Source: Pollutibacter soli (GTDB lineage Bacteria; Bacteroidota; Bacteroidia; Chitinophagales; Chitinophagaceae). From it: a DNA stretch of 64,000 nt. Shown here in pieces: positions 53,194-61,600 of the stretch. Position numbers and translations under genes: made by a program. The notes beneath the pieces were generated by a model. The model was not told where the DNA came from, searched no databases, and saw only the letters and a program-made list of their open reading frames with translations. Location of the stretch: positions 526,292 through 590,291 of the forward strand of contig JARJHS010000003.1 in the NCBI GenBank assembly GCA_029269725.1, written 5' to 3'. Position 1 is the stretch's first letter. Each line of letters starts with the position of its first letter.

Positions 53194-56100
53194 TTACTGC
53201 TTAACTACTTTACGTACAACCTTTTCCGCCTGGTCAATGGAGATTTCAACTGCATATACCCCATCAGAAAGATTAGAGATATTTATTTTTCTCTGGTAGG
53301 TACGGCTGTTCTTGTTGAATGTGTCACGCAATACCGGGCGACCCAGCATATCATAAAATACTACATCACTTCTTCCATCAACTTCTGAATCGATTGACAG
53401 GGTAACCTGGGTCTCAGCCGGGTTTGGATAGAGGTTGATCACTGGGATCAGTCTTCTTGCCGAGCTGTTTTTCACAACCACAGTTACTGTACCTACCGTC
53501 TCTGCTCCGTCATTATCGGTGATTGTTATGTTGAACTGATATGTACCCAATACCAGGTCAGTGATAATTGTTTTTGAATTGTTCGGTGAAAGAAGTCTTG
53601 GTGATCCGGGACCGCTCAGTTTTGTCCAGTAGAATGACTGGATGGTACCATCACTGTCATAAGACTGACTTGCATCGATCTGCGCATTCTGAGCCGGCAG
53701 ATAAACCGTGATCGTATCGGAAACTACGGCTACAGGTTTAATATTCTTTCCTACAACGGTCACCAGTACTCGATCTACTGACGATGCGCCGTCGTTATCA
53801 AACACTGTCAGCTCGAACTCATATACACCTTCCACCAGGTCACTCAGGTTTGCAATCTGCAGGTTACCATTCGCCATTGTACCTGTCACAGGGCCTTTCA
53901 CCATTACCCAACGGTAGCTTGTAATTGTTCCGTCAGGATCACTTGATTTGGATCCGTTCAGCGCTGCACTGTTGGAAGGGAGATTGAGTATAATATCTGC
54001 ACCAGCATCAGCAACAGGCATTTTGTTTGGAACAGGAGCAGGAGCTGCTGCTTTCACTGTTACTTTTATTTCGGCCGAGCCTTCTGCGCCTTTATCATCT
54101 TTTGCAGTAAAACGATAGACGTATTCACCTTCTTTCAGATCAACAACCGACGTTCCGATGCTTTCCGCACTCTGTATAGTTCCTGCTGCAGGACCGGATT
54201 TTTTCTTCCAACTATAGCTCACAACTGTTCCATCAGGATCAACAGCTGTACCCCGAAGATTTACAGTAGAAACCGGCAACTGAATTACCCTGTCACTGCC
54301 TGCAGAAGCACTCGGTGCCTGGTTGGCGGGAGCATTGTTCGCTTTTCTCACAGTGACTTTCACCTCATCTGTTGACTTTGCACCATCATCATCTACCACT
54401 GTCAGGCGGAAGTTATATACTCCTTCCACAAGACCAGTTACTCCTGTGGATTGAGCCGCAGCATTAACGATTGTTCCAGCCGCAGGGCCACTTACTTTGG
54501 TCCAGTTAAAAGAAGCTATAGTTCCATCAACATCCGTACCTACACCATTCAGTGTTACGGAATTTGTTGGTAAAACAATTCTGATATCAGCACCGGCATT
54601 TGCATTTGGAGCCTCGTTAGCCGGAGTAGCTGCCGCTGGTCTTACAATCACCTGAACATCATCTGACGTAGTTGCTCCATCATCATCAGTTACAGTCAGG
54701 CGCACTACATATGTACCTGCAACCAATGCGTTGAAGCTGGTAGACTGTGCTGCAGGTGAAAGGAATGTTCCACCTGATGGACCACTTACTTTTGTCCATT
54801 TGTATCCTGTAACTTTTCCATCGTCATCTGCTCCGCTGCCATTTAAAGTAACCGTATTTACCGGAAGCCTGATATTGATATCAGTACCAGCCGCAGCAGT
54901 TGGAGGTACGTTAGGAACAACTACTGGTTCAGGATTCACCAACACTATGATATCATCATTATCGGTAGCACCATCGTTATCTGAAACTGTCAATCTGAAA
55001 ACATAAGTTCCGGCAGTAAGATTTGTTACACGCGTAGAGGCAGCATCGTTTGTCGCGATATTATTGCTGTTGGGACCGCTCACTTTTGTCCATGCATATT
55101 TTGTGATGTTTCCATCCGAATCAGTACCTGATCCATTCAGTGTTACTGAATTTGTTGGTAATGTGATCACCTGGTTTGCACCTGCCACTGCCTGTGGGGC
55201 AACATTTGCCGGTGGTGCAGCTGCACCATTCACAGTAATGGTTACATCATCAGAAGAAATGGCACCGTCATTATCGGTTACAGTTAACCGATAGACATAG
55301 GTTCCTTCATTTAATCCTGTAATATCGGTAGCAGCTGCATCAAGGGTTGCTATCGCACCACCTGAAGGACCGCTTACTTTCGTCCAGGAATAATCGGAAA
55401 TAGTTCCATCAGTATCCTGTCCTGATCCTGTAAGATTTACAGTGTTTACAGGCAGAGTGATTGTTTTGTTTGCACCTGCATTAGCTGTTGGAGCTGCATT
55501 TGGTGGCGGTGTGGTAGCCTGATTGACTGTCACGGTAATATCATCAGCAGCGGTAGCTCCCTTATCGTCGGTAACAGTCAGGCGGAAGGTATAGGTACCT
55601 GCCACAAGACCTGAAACCCGCGTCGAAAGCGCATCATTCGTTGCAATCGTTTCACCACCTGGTCCATTAATTTTCGTCCACAGAACACTGGCGACTCTTC
55701 CATCATTATCTGAAGCAGTAGCCGCAAATGTTACCGCGCTTGCAGGAAGCGTAATCGTTATGTTATCACCGGCATACACTGTCGGCGGATTGTTTGGTGC
55801 CACAGCAGCGTTTACAGTTATGGTAACATCGTCAGATGCTGTTGCGCCGTCATCATCTGTTACAGTTAACCTGTACACATATGTTCCCTGAGTCAAACCA
55901 GTGATCAGTGTTGACGCACTGTTTGCATTCTGAATATTTCCACCAGATGGGCCGCTCACTTTGGACCAGGCATAACGCGCAATAGATCCATCACGATCGC
56001 TTCCTGTCCCCGTCAGATTTACTGAGTTGGTTGGGAGTGTGATCGTCTGGTTATCTCCAGCCTGGGCTGTTGGTGCGGCATTGGCTGGCGGAGAAGAGAA

Positions 56101-56979
56101 ACCGCCAGGAGAAATGGTTTCAATAGTTGCACTTTCACCACCGATGCGCAATTCATCATAATAAATAGTAATTGGTCCGTTATATGTACCCTGACCTTCA
56201 CCCTGTCCATTCTCCGTGATATACTGCCATTTGTAAGGCCCCCATAAAACATAACTCTCTTGCGCAGCCGAATTTGGACCGGTGATAGTTAATACTTTAT
56301 TTTTATTGATGTATACTTCAATCAACCCGTCAGAACCAGTGGAACGCCTGAAATAAATTGCAAAATCCATCCACTGTCCCAACACTACTTTTCCAATGTC
56401 ATAATATTTTTCCTGTGCGCCCTGTGGATACTGATGGGTAATATTCAACCTGTCATTAATTAATTTCAGATTGAGGTTAGCAGGCCCCTGCGCATCAGGA
56501 AACTTAAAATCGTAACCAAGACCGATAGGTCTTGTGTCAAAACCCCAATCAGTTGGTAAATACATACTTACTGCATACCATCTTGCGCCGGTATTTTCTC
56601 CATCGCCATTGCCCCAGTACAATTCTGAACGACAATATTGCGGAGCCAGATCAGGCCTGCGTTCTACGTGGAAACGATAACAACTATTTCCTGCTCTGGG
56701 TTTTGGAGCACCATACTGTCCTTCCTTTACGATGGTTCCATTGGTGGGAGAGTTCATGTCACCAAATACCTGTGAACCTCCGGTAAACATCATGTAACCT
56801 TTGGTTTTTGGAGTTGGCCATGAAATCGGTGGAACTGCTTCACCACCGTCGTATAAAATCTTTGCTGAATTTGGTCCGTCGCTTTGGATCTGAGCCTGGA
56901 CCCCAGGAGAAAAGAGAAACAGAAAAATTAGTGCGCACGACAAAGAGCCGTATACGCCAAAGGGTAAACGATTTTTCAT
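53194..56979 (-). CDS. Giant secreted polysaccharide-lyase-like protein with nine K319L/PKD domains and T9SS type A sorting domain
   Basis: The ATG at 56977-56979 gives 1261 residues with a signal peptide (MKNRLPFGVYGSLSCALIFL, cut near VQAQ); the 30 codons before it are not conserved. Residues about 30-295 look like the jelly-roll polysaccharide lyase family PF14099 (heparin lyase I-like): RFHVERRPDLAPQYCRSELY, GARWYAVSMYLP, LGQWMDFAIYF, GLIEVYINKNKVL and YYDELRIGG. I cannot confirm catalytic residues. Nine tandem domains (300-1176) and an 85-residue sorting domain ending KVVKQ follow. It is a probable surface glycan-binding or glycan-cutting protein; a close relative lies 1.6 kb upstream. 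Confidence 0.8.
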   Translation of the reverse strand: MKNRLPFGVYGSLSCALIFLFLFSPGVQAQIQSDGPNSAKILYDGGEAVPPISWPTPKTKGYMMFTGGSQVFGDMNSPTNGTIVKEGQYGAPKPRAGNSCYRFHVERRPDLAPQYCRSELYWGNGDGENTGARWYAVSMYLPTDWGFDTRPIGLGYDFKFPDAQGPANLNLKLINDRLNITHQYPQGAQEKYYDIGKVVLGQWMDFAIYFRRSTGSDGLIEVYINKNKVLTITGPNSAAQESYVLWGPYKWQYITENGQGEGQGTYNGPITIYYDELRIGGESATIETISPGGFSSPPANAAPTAQAGDNQTITLPTNSVNLTGTGSDRDGSIARYAWSKVSGPSGGNIQNANSASTLITGLTQGTYVYRLTVTDDDGATASDDVTITVNAAVAPNNPPTVYAGDNITITLPASAVTFAATASDNDGRVASVLWTKINGPGGETIATNDALSTRVSGLVAGTYTFRLTVTDDKGATAADDITVTVNQATTPPPNAAPTANAGANKTITLPVNTVNLTGSGQDTDGTISDYSWTKVSGPSGGAIATLDAAATDITGLNEGTYVYRLTVTDNDGAISSDDVTITVNGAAAPPANVAPQAVAGANQVITLPTNSVTLNGSGTDSDGNITKYAWTKVSGPNSNNIATNDAASTRVTNLTAGTYVFRLTVSDNDGATDNDDIIVLVNPEPVVVPNVPPTAAAGTDINIRLPVNTVTLNGSGADDDGKVTGYKWTKVSGPSGGTFLSPAAQSTSFNALVAGTYVVRLTVTDDDGATTSDDVQVIVRPAAATPANEAPNANAGADIRIVLPTNSVTLNGVGTDVDGTIASFNWTKVSGPAAGTIVNAAAQSTGVTGLVEGVYNFRLTVVDDDGAKSTDEVKVTVRKANNAPANQAPSASAGSDRVIQLPVSTVNLRGTAVDPDGTVVSYSWKKKSGPAAGTIQSAESIGTSVVDLKEGEYVYRFTAKDDKGAEGSAEIKVTVKAAAPAPVPNKMPVADAGADIILNLPSNSAALNGSKSSDPDGTITSYRWVMVKGPVTGTMANGNLQIANLSDLVEGVYEFELTVFDNDGASSVDRVLVTVVGKNIKPVAVVSDTITVYLPAQNAQIDASQSYDSDGTIQSFYWTKLSGPGSPRLLSPNNSKTIITDLVLGTYQFNITITDNDGAETVGTVTVVVKNSSARRLIPVINLYPNPAETQVTLSIDSEVDGRSDVVFYDMLGRPVLRDTFNKNSRTYQRKINISNLSDGVYAVEISIDQAEKVVRKVVKQ
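53452..56082 (-). repeat. Nine-unit tandem array (about 292 bp each) in the first giant
   Basis: Units start N-x-x-P-x-A-x-A-G and carry ITLP, the D-x-D-G turn, W-x-K-x-S-G-P and LTVTD-D/N-x-G. Units 2-9 match units 6-13 of the second giant in register. Similarity is visible in DNA as well as protein, so recombination between the two is possible. Confidence 0.9.
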
Positions 56980-57145
56980 AAGAACGGATTTATAGGATAT
57001 GGTCAGAAATACAAAACCTATGCCAAAGGAACTGTTAAAAAAGTATAGAATTTTTTCTACAACACACAATAAATAAAACAGTGTTGATACTCAAACGCGA
57101 GGAAGAATGTTTGCATTAAAAACAATAAGAAGGGCAATAATTGAA

Positions 57146-58342
57146 TCAGCTGACTTGATTAATAACAGGCTTTACCCTGGCTTTTTTCCACCTCGGGTTA
57201 TCACGTAGTTTAGTCATGGGCACTTCAAAATATTTGTAGAGAAGGATAGAAAGTGCAATGACCATTGCCCAGAATAAAATGTATTTAACTGTGACTATCA
57301 ATGCAACCGAACTCATAAAACTGCCCCAGGGAATCCGGTCAATAATCCATACCTGGATCAACGAATAATTAAGCAAATACATTGAATATGAAATGAGGCT
57401 AATGTAGGTAATGCCTGTATAAAATGATCCGTTCACTGCATTGGGATTACTGAACTTAAAATCACTCAGGTAGGGTAAAAGACATAGCGTGCCGAGTGAA
57501 ACTACAGAAAAGGAAAATACGCAATTGTATAAACCGTTGACTTCGGTGTATAATGGCAAGAGGTATTTTGCACCCAAAAACAAAATCAGTCCAACAAAAA
57601 GCATAGGTCGCTTATACTTTTTCCAGAAAGGATTGAAATAAAAGCTGATATATGCTCCGATTACCCCATACATTAAACTGTCAAGCCTTGTAAAAACCTG
57701 TTTGCGAAACATGATGTCCCACTCTTCATAATTTGCCACAGTGATTTCCTGAAATCTGAAATATCGAAAAAGAGTGATGGATACGAGAATAAATAATGCC
57801 GTGACAAGTACGGAGTACCTGGATTTAATTTTCAGAAAAATAATCAGCAGACAGATGATCACTGGGATCAGCAGGTAAAACCATTCTTCCACACATAAGC
57901 TCCATGCTTCCGGGAAAAACCAGGGATGCGGAGTGACCAGGTTTTGGGAAAAAATAAACCACTTATAGATTATCGCCACAGGTGAATCAAAGTGAGAAGT
58001 CCGGTGAAATAAAACCTGTAATACGATAAGGATAAAAAGCACAAGAAAATATGCAGGAATTGTTCTGAACCACCGCCTGATCCAGAAGTCAAGTAAAAAT
58101 TTTGAATCTACAACCGGATTCTTCTGCAGAAGTTTGATAAGAATGCCGCCGATCAGAAATCCGCTCAGAACAAAAAAGATCGATACACCATCAAAATAAA
58201 GGAACTCATTGTAGTGCCTGTACTTTTCAGGAATAAAGTTTCCTCCATGTTCGATGACGACACATAAGATCGCGATGCACCTCAGAATATCTAACCCAAA
58301 CTTCCGCGATCTATCCAACTCTATTTGAAAAATCTTCTTCAT
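57146..58342 (-). CDS. Acyltransferase 3 family membrane protein (OafA/YrhL type)
   Basis: A 398-residue membrane protein with about ten hydrophobic helices. The N-terminal DILRCIAILCVVIEHGGNF carries the conserved Arg and His of the family. FDGVSIFFVLSGFLIGGIL and the WSLCVEEWFYLLIPV segment (the E-x-x-F/Y motif) are also typical. These enzymes O-acylate extracellular polysaccharides, lipid A, peptidoglycan or small molecules across the inner membrane. It lies between the two giant lyase-like genes on the same strand, which hints at decoration of a surface glycan, but this is inference. It is AT-rich and differs in style from its neighbours. Confidence 0.9.
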   Translation of the reverse strand: MKKIFQIELDRSRKFGLDILRCIAILCVVIEHGGNFIPEKYRHYNEFLYFDGVSIFFVLSGFLIGGILIKLLQKNPVVDSKFLLDFWIRRWFRTIPAYFLVLFILIVLQVLFHRTSHFDSPVAIIYKWFIFSQNLVTPHPWFFPEAWSLCVEEWFYLLIPVIICLLIIFLKIKSRYSVLVTALFILVSITLFRYFRFQEITVANYEEWDIMFRKQVFTRLDSLMYGVIGAYISFYFNPFWKKYKRPMLFVGLILFLGAKYLLPLYTEVNGLYNCVFSFSVVSLGTLCLLPYLSDFKFSNPNAVNGSFYTGITYISLISYSMYLLNYSLIQVWIIDRIPWGSFMSSVALIVTVKYILFWAMVIALSILLYKYFEVPMTKLRDNPRWKKARVKPVINQVS

Positions 58343-58554
58343 CCAACAGTTAAATTACTGTAAATCAATATTAAAAAACAATTCATTTTTATTACATCTA
58401 TTTTTCATTCTGCATCTATGAAACGATTCGCCTGAACAATTATTATTGATTTTCATTGGCTAACAGTTTCCACAATTGGCATACCGGCTAAAACACATGA
58501 GTTTGAACATTAAGCGCCCCCTTATCTCAATCGTCATTCTCCTGTTTAAAATTT

Positions 58555-58583
58555 AAAGCCGCCTTATCAGTTAAGGCGGCTTT
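58555..58583 (-). terminator. Rho-independent terminator of the second giant lyase gene
   Basis: A perfect 12-base stem AAAGCCGCCTTA/TAAGGCGGCTTT with a 5-base loop, followed on the minus strand by AAATTTTAAAC. It lies 26 bases after the stop at 58609. Confidence 0.78.
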
Positions 58584-58608
58584 AAACGTATTATCGCAGT
58601 GCAAATAT

Positions 58609-61600
58609 CTATTGTTTTACCACTTTCCTCACTACTTTTTCTGCCTGGTCTATGGATATTTCAACTGCATATACCCCATCAGACAAGTGAGAGATATTTA
58701 TTTTTCTCTGATACGTGCGGCTATTCTTATTGAATGTATCACGCAGTACCGGGCGACCCATCAGATCATAGAATACTATATCACTTCTTCCATCAACTTC
58801 TGAATCGATCGTCAGTGTCACCTGTGTTTCAGCCGGGTTTGGATAAAGGTTGATCACAGGGATCAGTCTTCTTGCCGAACTGTTTTTCACAATCACCGTT
58901 ACGGTACCCGTTGCTTCCGTACCATCGTTATCAGTAATTGTTACACTGAACTGATAGGTACCCATTACCAGGTCAGTAATGATTGTTTTGGCATTATTTG
59001 GTGACAGGAGCCTTGGCGTACCAGGACCACTCACTTTTTTCCAGAAGAATGATTGAATGGTACCATCACTGTCATATGACTTACTTGCATCCAATTGTGT
59101 GTTACGCGCTGGCAGATAAACGGTGATCGTATCTGAAAGTACGGGTACCGGATTCACATTCTTTCCTATAACGGTTACCAATACACGATCTGTGGCAGAA
59201 GCTCCGTCGTTGTCAAATACTGTCAGCTCAAACTCATACACACCTTCCACCAGGTCACTCAGGTTTGCAATCTGCAGATTATTATTTGTCATCGTGCCAG
59301 TTACGGGCCCCTTCACCATTATCCAGCGATAACTTGCAATTGTTCCGTCCGGATCGGTTGATTTGGTAGCATTCAAAGTTGTTGAATTCACCGGCAGATT
59401 AAGTGTTATATCTGCACCTGCATCAGCCACAGGCATTTTGTTTGGAACGGGAGCTGGTGCGGCCGCCTTTACAGTAACTTTTATTTCAGAAGAACCCTCT
59501 GCACCTTTATCATCCTTTGCAGTAAAGCGATAGATGTATTCACCTTCTTTCAGATCAACAACCGATGTACCGATGCTTTCTGCACTCTGAATAGTTCCTG
59601 CTTCAGGACCAGATTTTTTCTTCCAGTTGTAGCTTACAACCGTTCCATCCGGATCAACAGCTGTACCCCGAAGATTTACAGTGGAAACGGGTAACTGTAT
59701 CACTCTGTCACTTCCTGCTGAAGTGGTCGGTGCCTGGTTCGCGGGAGCATTGTTTGCTTTTCGAACCGTTACTTTTACATCATCTGTTGCCTTAGCACCA
59801 TCGTCATCGACAACCGTCAGACGGAAAATATACACACCTTCCACAAGACCTGTTACTCCTGTTGATTGTGCTGCTGCATTAACGATTGTACCAGCTGCAG
59901 GACCTGAACTTTTTGTCCAGTTGAATGATACAACTTTGCCGTCAACATCCGTACCGTTGCCATTCAGTGTTACAGAATTTGCTGGTAAGATAATCCTGAT
60001 ATCAGCACCAGCATTTGCATTGGGAGCCTGGTTAGCGGGAGTCGTTGCCACGGGTCTCACTATTACCTGGACATCGTCTGATGCAGTTGCACCATCATCA
60101 TCGGTTACAGTCAGGCGAACAACATATGTACCCGCAACCAGTCCGTTGAAACTGGTAGACTGTGCTGATGGTGAAACGAATGTTCCACCAGATGGGCCAC
60201 TTATTTTTGTCCAGTTGTAGCTGGTTACTCTACCATCATCATCTGCTCCGCTACCATTTAATGTAACCGTATTTACCGGGAGCCTTATGCTGATATCAGA
60301 ACCGGCAGATGCAGTTGGTGGCACATTAGGAACAACCACTGGCGCTGGATTAACAAGAACAATAACATCGTCATTAGCAGTCGCACCGTCATTGTCTGTT
60401 ACCGTAATCCTGAATACATAAGTACCTGCAGTCAGATTTGTGACACTTGTTGATGCAGCATTGCTCGTTGCAATATTACCGCTGTTAGGACCGCTCACCT
60501 TTGTCCATGCATACTTTGTGATACTTCCATCAGAATCGTTACCGGATCCATTCAGTGTTACAGAATTTTTGGGTAAAGTAATCACCTGGTTTGAACCTGC
60601 TACTGCTTGTGGAGCAACATTTGGCGGTGGTGCCGGAGCGCTATTCACAGTAATCGTTACATCGTCTGATGTAACAGCACCATCATTATCGGTTACAGTT
60701 AACCGGTAGACATAGACACCCTGAGTTAAACCACTGATTTCGGTTGAAGCGGCATCTGCTGATGCGATTGTTCCTCCTGTGGGACCACTGACTTTTGACC
60801 ACGTGTAATCAACGATTGTACCGTCAGTATCCTGACCTGATCCAACCAGGTTGACTGAATTGGCAGGAAGAGTTATCGTTTTATCAGCGCCTGCATTTGC
60901 ATTAGGCGCCGCATTTGGCGGTGGTGCAGCAGCAGGATTAACTGTTACTACAACATTATCAGTTGCAATAGCTCCTTTATCGTCGGTAACAGTCAATCGG
61001 AAAGTATAAGTACCTGCTACAAGACCTGACACTCTTGTTAAAAGTGCATCATTTGCTGCAATCGTTTCACCAGCAGGGCCGTTTACTTTAACCCACTCAA
61101 TTGTCGCAACTCTTCCGTCATTATCAGTAGCAGTTCCCGTAAGAGTAACTGCATTTACAGGAAGTGTTATCGTGATATTATCACCTGCATATACTGTCGG
61201 TGTATTATTTGGTGGAGGTGCTGTTGCTGCATTCACGGTTACGGTAACGTCATCTGACGCGGTTGCCCCATCGTTATCGGTTACCGTTAACCGGTAGACA
61301 CATGTACCCTGTGTTAATCCGGTAATATTTGTTGAAGCGGCATTCGCTGAAACGATTGTTCCACCTGCTGGTCCGCTTACTTTGGTCCATGCGTATTTCG
61401 TTATCGATCCATCACTATCCTGGCCACTGCCAGTGAGGTTGGTAGAATTCACAGGGAGTGTCAAAGTTTTATTTGAACCTGCTATTGCAGTTGGTGCCGC
61501 ATTTGGCAACGGCGCCGCAGGATTTACTGTAATGGTTACATCATCCGTTGCAGTAGCACCATCATTATCAGTTACAGTCAACCGGAAAACATAAGTGCCT

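Noticed and set aside
59681-60220. Plus-strand open frame of 179 codons, and similar ones within 53.7-62.6 kb
   Set aside because: They are antisense to the repeated modules of the giants and recur at the same phase in each module, as expected of a shadow of repeated coding DNA.
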